From: Burkholderiales bacterium
Lineage (GTDB): Bacteria; Pseudomonadota; Gammaproteobacteria; Burkholderiales; Burkholderiaceae
Direction: 5' to 3'
NCBI GenBank assembly: GCA_947372535.1
Contig: CANBUA010000183.1
Coordinates: 1-9,819 of the forward strand
Length of the DNA stretch: 9,819 bases
The notes beneath the pieces are model-generated. The model was not told the origin of the DNA and searched no databases. It worked only from the letters and a program-made list of their open reading frames with translations. The position numbers and the translations under genes are program-made. Shown in pieces: positions 1 to 5,901 of this stretch. Each line of letters opens with the position of its first letter. Position 1 is the stretch's first letter.

Positions 1-570
1 GTGGTCATTGGTGGCGGCAACATCTTCCGTGGCGTGGCCGGGGGGTCTGTGGGCATGGACCGCGCAACCGCCGACTACATGGGCATGCTGGCCACGGTGA
101 TGAACTCGCTCGCCCTGGCTGACACCATGCGCCAGGAAGGCATGACCGCCCGGGTGATGTCCGCCATCAACATCGAACAGGTCGTGGAGCCCTATGTGCG
201 CCCCAAGGCCTTGCAGTACCTCGAAGAGGGCAAGGTGGTGATCTTTGCTGCGGGCACGGGCAACCCCTTCTTCACCACGGACACGGCGGCCGCGTTGCGC
301 GGCGCTGAAATCGGTGCGGAGATCATGCTCAAGGCCACCAAGGTGGACGGCGTGTACACCGCCGACCCCAAGAAGGACCCGACGGCCACCCGCTACACCG
401 AGATCACTTTTGATGAAGCCCTGATCAAGAACCTGCAGGTGCTGGACGCCACGGCTTTTGCGCTGTGCCGCGATCAGAACCTGCCCCTGAAGGTGTTCTC
501 CATCTTCAAGCCTGGCGCGCTCAAGCGCGTGGTCATGGGTGCGGATGAGGGTACCCTGGTACATGTTTGA
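1..570 (+). CDS. pyrH: UMP kinase (uridylate kinase), 5'-truncated by the window edge
   Basis: Cytoplasmic UMP kinase of the amino-acid kinase fold; it phosphorylates UMP to UDP with ATP in pyrimidine nucleotide synthesis. The visible 189 residues run from the glycine-rich nucleotide loop GGGNIFRG (window residues 4-11) through MGMLATVMN (27-35), [13 protein letters not shown] (85-97) and [13 protein letters not shown] (111-123) to the C-terminal [10 protein letters not shown] (171-180). All are hallmarks of bacterial PyrH. The family is usually about 236-240 residues, so about 50 N-terminal residues lie upstream of the window. The GTG at position 1 is therefore an internal valine codon, not the start. 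The gene ends with TGA at 568-570. In proteobacteria rpsB-tsf normally precede pyrH and frr follows, as here. Nothing is odd in the visible part. Confidence 0.97.
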   Translation: MVIGGGNIFRGVAGGSVGMDRATADYMGMLATVMNSLALADTMRQEGMTARVMSAINIEQVVEPYVRPKALQYLEEGKVVIFAAGTGNPFFTTDTAAALRGAEIGAEIMLKATKVDGVYTADPKKDPTATRYTEITFDEALIKNLQVLDATAFALCRDQNLPLKVFSIFKPGALKRVVMGADEGTLVHV

Positions 571-595
571 GGCCTGAGGGCAGCTTGCCCAGGCC
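571..595 (+). other. GC-rich stem-loop just after the pyrH stop
   Basis: GGCCT (571-575) pairs with AGGCC (591-595). After a 2-nt bulge, GGGC (578-581) pairs with GCCC (587-590), closing a 5-nt loop AGCTT. It sits directly after the pyrH TGA and has no T-run behind it. It is thus not a standard intrinsic terminator; an mRNA-processing or 3'-end-stabilising hairpin is more likely. The pairing was read by eye and no folding energy was computed. Confidence 0.4.
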
Positions 596-598
596 GGG

Positions 599-622
599 TC
601 TGAAGCGTGGAACCGCTTCAGG
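599..622 (+). other. Second stem-loop in the pyrH-frr gap
   Basis: CTGAAGCG (600-607) is the exact reverse complement of CGCTTCAG (614-621), giving an 8-bp stem with the 6-nt loop TGGAAC. A T-G wobble (599/622) can extend it. It lies between the first pyrH-frr hairpin and the frr ribosome-binding site. No T-tract follows. Possible roles are RNA processing or modulation of frr expression; neither is shown by the sequence. Confidence 0.45.
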
Positions 623-630
623 TATGCAGA

Positions 631-635
631 CGGAG
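631..635 (+). promoter_or_regulatory. Shine-Dalgarno of frr
   Basis: CGGAG ends 7 nt before the ATG at 643. It supports that ATG over the in-frame ATG at 607, which lies inside the upstream hairpin and would add 12 non-conserved residues. Confidence 0.65.
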
Positions 636-642
636 CATAAAA

Positions 643-1203
643 ATGAGCATTTCCGACATCAAGAAAAACGCCGAACAGAAGATGGCCAGGTCCATCGAGT
701 CCTTCAAGCACGATCTGGCCAAGATCCGCACCGGCCGCGCCCACCCTGGCATCCTGGATCAGGTGCAGGTTGACTACTACGGCTCGATGGTGCCCATCAG
801 CCAGGTGGCCAACCTGGCGCTGATCGATGCGCGCACCATCAGCGTCCAGCCCTGGGAAAAGGGCCTGGCCCCGAAGATCGAAAAGGCCATCCGTGAATCG
901 GATCTGGGCCTGAATCCTTCGGCTCAGGGCGATCTGATTCGCGTGCCGATGCCGGCGTTGACCGAAGAGCGCCGCCGCGAATTGACCAAGGTGGTGAAGT
1001 CATCTGGCGAAGACGCCAAGGTGGCTGTGCGCAACCTGCGTCGCGACGCCAATGAACACGCCAAGAGGTTGCTCAAGGACAAGGAAATCACCGAGGACGA
1101 CGATCGTCGCTCGCAAGATGACATCCAGAAGCTGACCGACCGGACGATCGTCGAGATCGACAAGCTGGTTCAGGCCAAGGAAGCCGAAGTTCTGGCCGTC
1201 TGA
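643..1203 (+). CDS. frr: Ribosome recycling factor
   Basis: RRF acts with EF-G after termination to split the 70S ribosome and release mRNA and tRNA. From the ATG at 643 the protein is 186 residues, close to the E. coli length of 185. It begins [14 protein letters not shown], the usual RRF start. Conserved blocks are KIRTGRAHP (27-35), [12 protein letters not shown] (45-56), the PWEK turn (70-73), [12 protein letters not shown] (100-111) and the basic helix [12 protein letters not shown] (130-141). The three-helix domain I is formed by the N- and C-terminal helices, with the domain II beta sandwich between them. The start is chosen on length and on the Shine-Dalgarno at 631-635. It lies 72 nt after pyrH, the same neighbour as in most proteobacteria. 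No anomaly is seen. Confidence 0.98.
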   Translation: MSISDIKKNAEQKMARSIESFKHDLAKIRTGRAHPGILDQVQVDYYGSMVPISQVANLALIDARTISVQPWEKGLAPKIEKAIRESDLGLNPSAQGDLIRVPMPALTEERRRELTKVVKSSGEDAKVAVRNLRRDANEHAKRLLKDKEITEDDDRRSQDDIQKLTDRTIVEIDKLVQAKEAEVLAV

Positions 1204-1232
1204 AGACCGCGCCTAAGGGGGCTCGCTCCCAC

Positions 1233-1271
1233 GCAACCGATGGCCAGCCTGCCCTGGCCGGTGACGGTTGC
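1233..1271 (+). other. Long two-part stem-loop in the frr-uppS gap
   Basis: The outer arms GCAACCG (1233-1239) and CGGTTGC (1265-1271) are perfect reverse complements. Nested inside, GGCCAG (1242-1247) pairs with CTGGCC (1254-1259) around a 6-nt loop. Together they give 13 bp interrupted by an asymmetric internal loop (2 nt against 5 nt). It lies 30 nt after the frr stop. No T-run follows, so this is a structured RNA element of unknown role. Confidence 0.45.
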
Positions 1272-1277
1272 CTGCAT

Positions 1278-1310
1278 CGAGGCGGCATGGGCCGCCTCGT
1301 GCCGTTCTTT
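1278..1310 (+). terminator. Terminator-like hairpin between frr and uppS
   Basis: CGAGGCGGC (1278-1286) and GCCGCCTCG (1291-1299) form a perfect 9-bp GC-rich stem with the tetraloop ATGG. A modest T-rich stretch, TTCTTT (1305-1310), follows after a 5-nt spacer. The stem is strong, but the T-tract is short and displaced. It could be a weak or leaky intrinsic terminator separating pyrH-frr from the envelope genes, or simply a stabilising hairpin. Confidence 0.35.
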
Positions 1311-1321
1311 CAGGACACTTG

Positions 1322-1337
1322 CGGGCCCACTGGCCCG
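1322..1337 (+). other. Short stem-loop upstream of uppS
   Basis: CGGGCC (1322-1327) pairs perfectly with GGCCCG (1332-1337) around the loop CACT. It is the third of four consecutive hairpins in the frr-uppS gap. In such GC-rich sequence a 6-bp stem can arise by chance. Confidence 0.25.
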
Positions 1338-1351
1338 GCAGGGGATCCAAG

Positions 1352-1370
1352 GCCGGCGGGTTCGCCCGGC
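1352..1370 (+). other. Stem-loop just upstream of the uppS ribosome-binding site
   Basis: GCC (1352-1354) pairs with GGC (1368-1370). After a 3-nt bulge, GGG (1358-1360) pairs with CCC (1365-1367) around the loop TTCG. It ends 11 nt before the uppS Shine-Dalgarno and could affect access to it. The stem is short and bulged, so support is weak. Confidence 0.25.
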
Positions 1371-1381
1371 ATCATTCAAGC

Positions 1382-1387
1382 AAGGTG
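1382..1387 (+). promoter_or_regulatory. Shine-Dalgarno of uppS
   Basis: AAGGTG ends 9 nt before the ATG at 1397. It supports that start over the in-frame ATG at 1268, whose extra 43 codons would run through the hairpin region and have no family counterpart. Confidence 0.55.
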
Positions 1388-1396
1388 TTTTTGTCC

Positions 1397-2221
1397 ATGG
1401 CCCTGACCGATCCCACGTCTTCCAGCGACCCGCGCTCGGCCGGGCCTGCCGGATTGCGGCACATCGCCATCGTGATGGACGGCAATGGCCGTTGGGCACG
1501 CAAGCGTTTCATGCCGCGTGGCGTGGGGCACAAGGCGGGCGTCGATGCGCTGGTGCGTGTGGTGCAGGCCGCGGCCGACCGTCACATCCCTTTCCTGACT
1601 GTGTTCGCCTTCTCGTCAGAGAACTGGAAGCGGCCCCAGGAAGAGGTGTCGGGCCTGATGAGCCTCCTGATCATCGCCCTGTCCAAGCACCTGGCCAAGT
1701 TGATGGCCGATGGCGTGCGCATCCGCGTGGCGGGGGACCTGAGTCCGGTGTCATCCAAGGTGCGTGAGGCTTTGCAGAATGCCGAGCGCGACACGGTCCA
1801 CAACACCCGCCTGACCCTGACCGTGGCTTTCAACTACGGCGGCCGCTGGGATGTGCTGCAGGCCTGCCGCCGGGCGATGGAAGCGGGCGTGACGGCGGCG
1901 CAACTTGACGAAGCCACGTTGTCGCGCCACCTGGCCATGGCCTACGCGCCGGACCCGGATCTGTTCATCCGCACGGGCGGCGAGGTGCGCCTGTCCAACT
2001 TCCTCCTGTGGCAGAGCGCCTATGCGGAGCTGGTGTTCACGGACTGCCTGTGGCCTGACTTCAACGCCCGGGAATTGGACAAGGCCATCGCCAGCTATAC
2101 GCAGCGCGAGCGCCGGTTTGGCGATGTGGGCGCGTCCGGCGAAGGCGAGGGCGCTTTGGGTTTTGATCTGGAGCCGCCACCTTACGAAGGTGACGATGCA
2201 GCAGAAGCCGGACGGGGTTGA
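1397..2221 (+). CDS. uppS: Undecaprenyl diphosphate synthase (di-trans,poly-cis)
   Basis: Cytoplasmic cis-prenyltransferase that extends farnesyl diphosphate with eight isopentenyl units to C55 undecaprenyl diphosphate, the lipid carrier for peptidoglycan and O-antigen. The 274 residues carry the family motifs in order: HIAIVMDGNGRWA (22-34, catalytic D28), GHKAG (44-48), FAFSSENW (70-77), NYGGRWD (146-152), IRTGGEVRLSNFLLWQ (191-206) and YAEL (209-212) followed by WPDF (219-222). The core ends at RERRFG (237-242). About 30 further residues, rich in Gly, Glu, Asp and Pro, form a tail beyond the core, longer than the short E. coli tail (E. coli total 253). The ATG at 1397 is preferred because it has a Shine-Dalgarno and gives a normal N-terminus. 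The gene stops 3 nt before cdsA, so the two are probably co-translated. Confidence 0.97.
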   Translation: MALTDPTSSSDPRSAGPAGLRHIAIVMDGNGRWARKRFMPRGVGHKAGVDALVRVVQAAADRHIPFLTVFAFSSENWKRPQEEVSGLMSLLIIALSKHLAKLMADGVRIRVAGDLSPVSSKVREALQNAERDTVHNTRLTLTVAFNYGGRWDVLQACRRAMEAGVTAAQLDEATLSRHLAMAYAPDPDLFIRTGGEVRLSNFLLWQSAYAELVFTDCLWPDFNARELDKAIASYTQRERRFGDVGASGEGEGALGFDLEPPPYEGDDAAEAGRG

Positions 2222-2224
2222 CCG

Positions 2225-3148
2225 ATGTTGAAGCAACGTGTCATCACGGCCCTGATTCTGGTGGGCATCCTCTTGCCCACCTTGTGGGTGAACGCCAGCT
2301 GGCCCTTTGCCTTGTTCTCGCTGGCCTTCATCACGGCGGCGGGGTGGGAGTGGTCGCGATTGAATCAGGCGCCGGGGTTGCGGGCGTGGGTGCTGGGTGC
2401 CGCGGTGGCAGGGGCCTGTCTGATCATGGCCATGCGCATGGGGCTGCCGTTGTGGGCGGAAGCACCGGTTCCCTTGGAGCCCGCGGTGCCACATGTCCAC
2501 GACTGGTCGCACCCCTTGCTGGGCTTTTACACCTCGCCGCTGGTGTGGTGGCTCGCGGGTGCCGTCTGGGTGTTTGGCGGGGCCGCGGCCCTGCGCTGGG
2601 GCGGGAGCCACTGGTTGCAGGTGCCGCAGGGGGCCAGGCGTGCCCTTGGCTTGCTGGTGCTGACTGCTGCCTGGCTGGCCCTGGTGGAAAGCAAGGCCCA
2701 GGGCCTGAATTACCTGCTGTCGGTGATGTGCCTGGTCTGGGCCGCCGACATCGGCGCCTACTTTGGGGGCCGTCGCTTTGGCCGGAACAAGCTGGCGCCC
2801 AGCATCAGCCCGGGCAAGAGCTGGGAAGGTGTGGTTGCAGGGCAGTGCGCCGTGTTGCTGCTGGCCGTGTTCTGGATCTGGCTGGACCGCCATACAGTGG
2901 TGGATGCGCCCAGCCTGTACAGTCGGCTGCTGCTGGGCATGGGGCCCGTGGGGCTGGTGCTGGCCACGGCCGGGCTGACCGGCATGAGCGTGGTCGGTGA
3001 CCTGTTCGAATCCTTGATCAAGCGCCAGGCCGGCGAAAAGGACAGCAGCCAGCTGCTGCCTGGCCACGGTGGCGTGCTGGACCGCATCGATGCTCTGTTG
3101 CCGGTCCTGCCCATGAGTTTGGGCTTGCTGAGTTTCTGCCATGGCTGA
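2225..3148 (+). CDS. cdsA: Phosphatidate cytidylyltransferase (CDP-diacylglycerol synthase)
   Basis: Inner-membrane enzyme that joins CTP and phosphatidic acid to give CDP-diacylglycerol, the precursor of phosphatidylethanolamine, phosphatidylglycerol and cardiolipin. The 307-residue protein is almost entirely hydrophobic, with about eight likely membrane segments starting at residues 5, 24, 54, 104, 140, 160, 203 and 235. The CDP-DAG synthase signature is complete at 263-289: S263, KR (266-267), KD (272-273), PGHGG (279-283) and DRID (286-289). The upstream block DIGAYFGGRRFG (175-186) and SPGKSWEG (195-202) is also typical. The protein is about 20 residues longer than the E. coli enzyme. 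Part of the surplus is a Pro/His-containing loop around 74-104. The start follows uppS by 3 nt with only a weak G-rich upstream sequence, and the end overlaps dxr by 8 nt, so both junctions look coupled. Confidence 0.97.
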   Translation: MLKQRVITALILVGILLPTLWVNASWPFALFSLAFITAAGWEWSRLNQAPGLRAWVLGAAVAGACLIMAMRMGLPLWAEAPVPLEPAVPHVHDWSHPLLGFYTSPLVWWLAGAVWVFGGAAALRWGGSHWLQVPQGARRALGLLVLTAAWLALVESKAQGLNYLLSVMCLVWAADIGAYFGGRRFGRNKLAPSISPGKSWEGVVAGQCAVLLLAVFWIWLDRHTVVDAPSLYSRLLLGMGPVGLVLATAGLTGMSVVGDLFESLIKRQAGEKDSSQLLPGHGGVLDRIDALLPVLPMSLGLLSFCHG

Positions 3149-4373
3149 ACACCTGGATTCCATCGCAACGCGCAGCCCGCACAACGGGCGTCGCCAGCGC
3201 GTGTGCGTGCTGGGCGCGACGGGCTCCGTCGGCACCAACACCCTGGATGTGCTGGCCCGTCACCCGGAGCGCTATGAAGTGCTGGCCCTGACCGGCGCAA
3301 GCCGCGTGGATGCCTTGCTGGCGCAGTGCCTGCAGTGGCGTCCGCGCTGGGCCGTGATGCTTTCTGCCGAGCACGCGGCCAGCCTGCGTGCCGTTCTGAA
3401 AGATGCGGGTCTGAGCACCGAGGTGCTCAGTGGCGAACAAGCTCTGGCCGATGTGGCTTCGCACCCGGATGTGGATGTGGTGATGGCGGCCATTGTGGGC
3501 GCCGCGGGCCTGGCGCCTTGCCTGGCCGCTGCGCGCGCGGGCAAGCGCCTGTTGTTGGCCAACAAGGAAGCCCTGGTGGTGGGCGGCCAGCTGTTTGTGG
3601 ATGCGGTGCGGGCCGGTGGGGCCACGATGTTGCCCATCGACAGCGAACATTCGGCCATTTTCCAGTGCCTGCCTTCGGAGCGTGGCCTGTGGCGCGACGC
3701 CATCGACCACATCGTGCTGACGGCTTCGGGTGGCCCCTTCCGCCAGCGTGATCCCGGCACATTCGCCCGGATCACGCCCGACGAGGCCTGCGCCCATCCC
3801 AACTGGGTGATGGGGCGCAAGATCTCGGTGGATTCGGCCACGATGATGAACAAGGCGCTGGAGGTCATCGAGGCCCGCTGGCTGTTTGACCTGCGGCCGG
3901 ACCAGATCAAGGTGGTGGTGCACCCGCAAAGCATCATCCACTCCATGGTGGTGTGCCGCGACCACTCGGTGCTGGCCCAGATGGGGACGCCCGACATGCG
4001 CGTGCCCATTGCCTATGGCCTGTCCTGGCCCGAGCGCATCCATTCCGGGGCCTCACAGCTGGATTTCACCGCGCTGAGCGCCTTGACCTTTCAGCCCGCC
4101 GATGCCGAGCGTTGGCCGGGGCTGCAGCTGGCGTGGCAAAGCCTGAAGGCAGCCGAGGGCACCACCTGCGTGCTCAATGCCGCCAATGAAGTGGCGGTAG
4201 ACGCCTTCCTGAATCGCCGTATCCGCTTCGACCAGATCCATGCGGTCAACCTGTCCACGCTGGAAGCCTGCCCGGCCGAGTCGGATCATGTCCGCAGCCT
4301 GGATGGCTTGCTGGCACTGGACGCCCGCGCCCGCCAGCTGGCGGGCGATCAGGTGAAGCGATTCGCTCCGTGA
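3141..4373 (+). CDS. dxr: 1-deoxy-D-xylulose 5-phosphate reductoisomerase
   Basis: First committed enzyme of the MEP isoprenoid pathway. It rearranges and reduces DXP to 2-C-methyl-D-erythritol 4-phosphate with NADPH and a divalent metal, and is the target of fosmidomycin. The 410 residues show the NADPH loop LGATGSVG (24-31), LANKEALV (139-146), PIDSEHSAIFQCL (165-177, metal ligands D167 and E169), ASGGPFR (195-201), HPNWVMG (219-225, flexible loop tryptophan), SVDSATMMNKALEVIEA (229-245, third metal ligand E241), HPQSIIHSMV (261-270) and LNAANEVAVDAFL (345-357). About 19 residues precede the first strand, an extension compared with the E. coli start. The ATG at 3141 overlaps the end of cdsA by 8 nt, with no strong Shine-Dalgarno, suggesting translational coupling. 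The position after cdsA differs from E. coli, where dxr follows frr. Confidence 0.98.
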   Translation: MAEHLDSIATRSPHNGRRQRVCVLGATGSVGTNTLDVLARHPERYEVLALTGASRVDALLAQCLQWRPRWAVMLSAEHAASLRAVLKDAGLSTEVLSGEQALADVASHPDVDVVMAAIVGAAGLAPCLAAARAGKRLLLANKEALVVGGQLFVDAVRAGGATMLPIDSEHSAIFQCLPSERGLWRDAIDHIVLTASGGPFRQRDPGTFARITPDEACAHPNWVMGRKISVDSATMMNKALEVIEARWLFDLRPDQIKVVVHPQSIIHSMVVCRDHSVLAQMGTPDMRVPIAYGLSWPERIHSGASQLDFTALSALTFQPADAERWPGLQLAWQSLKAAEGTTCVLNAANEVAVDAFLNRRIRFDQIHAVNLSTLEACPAESDHVRSLDGLLALDARARQLAGDQVKRFAP

Positions 4374-4480
4374 GCGCCATGGCGGACAGGGTGATCCGAG
4401 CGTCATCCCGACGGGCTTGGGCGCAAGATGCCAGCGACGCGCCTCTGTCGTCGACCGAGGCGGCCCTTGCTCGTCCAGAT

Positions 4481-4484
4481 GGAG
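4481..4484 (+). promoter_or_regulatory. Shine-Dalgarno of rseP
   Basis: GGAG ends 10 nt before the ATG at 4495. It favours this start over the in-frame ATG at 4417, whose extra 26 residues are polar and Arg-rich and would precede the first membrane helix. Confidence 0.55.
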
Positions 4485-4494
4485 ATTGCCCAAG

Positions 4495-5889
4495 ATGACC
4501 ACGTTGCTGGCTTTTTTGCTGACCATTGCGGTGCTGGTGCTCATCCACGAGTGGGGGCATTACCAGGCGGCCGTGAGCTGTGGCGTGAAGGTGCTGCGCT
4601 TTTCCATGGGCTTTGGCAAGGTGTTGTGGTCGCACCAGCGCGGTGAGACCGAGTTCGTGGTGTGCGCCTTGCCGCTGGGCGGCTATGTGAAGATGCTTGA
4701 TGAGCGCGAAGGTGATGTCGACCCTTCGGAGCGCCATCGCGCCTTCAATCGACAGTCGCTGCCCAAGCGCGCGTTCGTGGTGGCGGCGGGCCCCGTGGCC
4801 AATCTGGTGCTGGCCGTTTTGCTGTATGCCTGCGTGAACTGGATGGGTGTGGATGAACTGCGCCCCTGGTTCTCTTTGCCCAAGCACGATTCTGTGGCAG
4901 CCGTGGCTGGCTTCCAGTCGGGCGACGAAATCGTGGGGGTGCGCCTGGCGCAGGCGGGGCCGCAGGGCCAGGGAGAGTGGGTGCCCGTGGTGTCCATGAC
5001 CGATTTGCAATGGCAACTGACGCAGGCCGCGCTCAAACGAGCCGATCTTCAGGTTCAGGTCCAGCACCGCTTGTCGATGGAGCAGCCTGCGGCGTCGCCA
5101 CGGGTGATCACCCTGGCCACCAGCCAGGTGCCCATGTCCGATGTCGATGGCCAGTTGATGGAGCGCCTGGGCTTCACAGGGCCTTTCGCGCCGCCCGTGG
5201 TGGACCAGGCTGTGGCAGGTGGGCCCGCTGCGCAAGCCGGCCTGTTGCACGGTGATCGCATCCTGTCGGTCAATGGCGTGCCGCCAGTTGATGCCGCGGA
5301 ATTGCGCCGCCTGATCCGCGATAGCCATCGCCAAGGTCAGGCCTTGCCGGTGGTCTTGCGCGTGCAGCGAGGCGGGCATGAAGTGGACATCACCGTGAAG
5401 GCGGTGATGAAAGATGTGCAAGGGCAACGCGTGGCGCGCATCGATGCTGCGCTGGGCACGGCACCGGCCCACGTCAAGGTGGTGCATGCCGGCTTGGATG
5501 GCCTGACCCTGGCGATGGTCAAGACCTGGGACGTGTCGCGCCTCAGCCTGAGCATGCTGGGCAAGATGCTGGTGGGTGAGGCCTCGCTCAAGAACCTGTC
5601 CGGGCCGATCACGATCGCAGACTATGCCGGCAAGTCGGCGGATCTGGGTCTGGTTTACTACATCGGCTTCCTGGCGCTGGTGAGCGTCAGTCTGGGTGTG
5701 CTGAACCTGCTGCCGCTGCCCGTCCTCGATGGTGGACACCTCATGTATTATCTTTTCGAGGGGCTGACCGGTCGTCCAGTTTCGGATGCCTGGTTGTCGC
5801 GTCTGCAACGCGGCGGTGTGGCCCTCATGCTGGCGATGATGTCCCTGGCCCTGTACAACGACCTGGCGCGCCTCCTGGGTGCGCACTGA
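4495..5889 (+). CDS. rseP: RseP-type site-2 intramembrane zinc metalloprotease
   Basis: Inner-membrane protease of the M50 family. In E. coli it cuts the anti-sigma factor RseA after DegS, freeing sigma-E, and also clears signal-peptide remnants. The protein has 464 residues (E. coli 450). The zinc motif HEWGH is at 18-22 in the first membrane helix, followed by the membrane-reentrant hairpin and GGYVKM (62-67). The second helix is near 94-115. Two periplasmic PDZ-like domains follow at about 130-225 and 228-320; the second has a clear core, AAQAGLLHGDRILSVNG (245-261). The third metal ligand lies in LNLLPLPVLDGGH (403-415, D412), and a final helix is near 441-456. A 121-nt gap with only weak short hairpins and no clear promoter separates it from dxr. 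Its own Shine-Dalgarno supports the start. bamA follows 12 nt later in the same reading frame. Confidence 0.97.
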   Translation: MTTLLAFLLTIAVLVLIHEWGHYQAAVSCGVKVLRFSMGFGKVLWSHQRGETEFVVCALPLGGYVKMLDEREGDVDPSERHRAFNRQSLPKRAFVVAAGPVANLVLAVLLYACVNWMGVDELRPWFSLPKHDSVAAVAGFQSGDEIVGVRLAQAGPQGQGEWVPVVSMTDLQWQLTQAALKRADLQVQVQHRLSMEQPAASPRVITLATSQVPMSDVDGQLMERLGFTGPFAPPVVDQAVAGGPAAQAGLLHGDRILSVNGVPPVDAAELRRLIRDSHRQGQALPVVLRVQRGGHEVDITVKAVMKDVQGQRVARIDAALGTAPAHVKVVHAGLDGLTLAMVKTWDVSRLSLSMLGKMLVGEASLKNLSGPITIADYAGKSADLGLVYYIGFLALVSVSLGVLNLLPLPVLDGGHLMYYLFEGLTGRPVSDAWLSRLQRGGVALMLAMMSLALYNDLARLLGAH

Positions 5890-5901
5890 GTTACCTTCCT
5901 G

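Noticed and set aside
609..614. GGAACC resembling a sigma-E -35 element before frr
   Set aside because: It lies in the loop and stem of a hairpin, and no TCTGA-like -10 is found at the expected spacing of about 16 nt.
1268..1396. 43-codon N-terminal extension of uppS from the ATG at 1268
   Set aside because: It is encoded by the hairpin-rich gap, has no UppS counterpart and no ribosome-binding site, whereas the ATG at 1397 has AAGGTG at good spacing.
1751..3241. 496-codon antisense open frame opposite uppS and cdsA
   Set aside because: Same shadow effect: biased His/Gln/Pro/Arg composition, no motif, and it crosses two confirmed genes on the other strand.
4375..4384. Perfect palindrome CGCCATGGCG after dxr
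   Set aside because: It is a single 10-bp palindrome with no loop, repeat or T-tract, easily expected by chance in GC-rich DNA.
4374..4494. Possible promoter or terminator in the 121-nt dxr-rseP gap
   Set aside because: Only weak 4-6 bp stems (for example CGACG 4435-4439 with CGTCG 4449-4453) and no paired -35/-10 elements were found.
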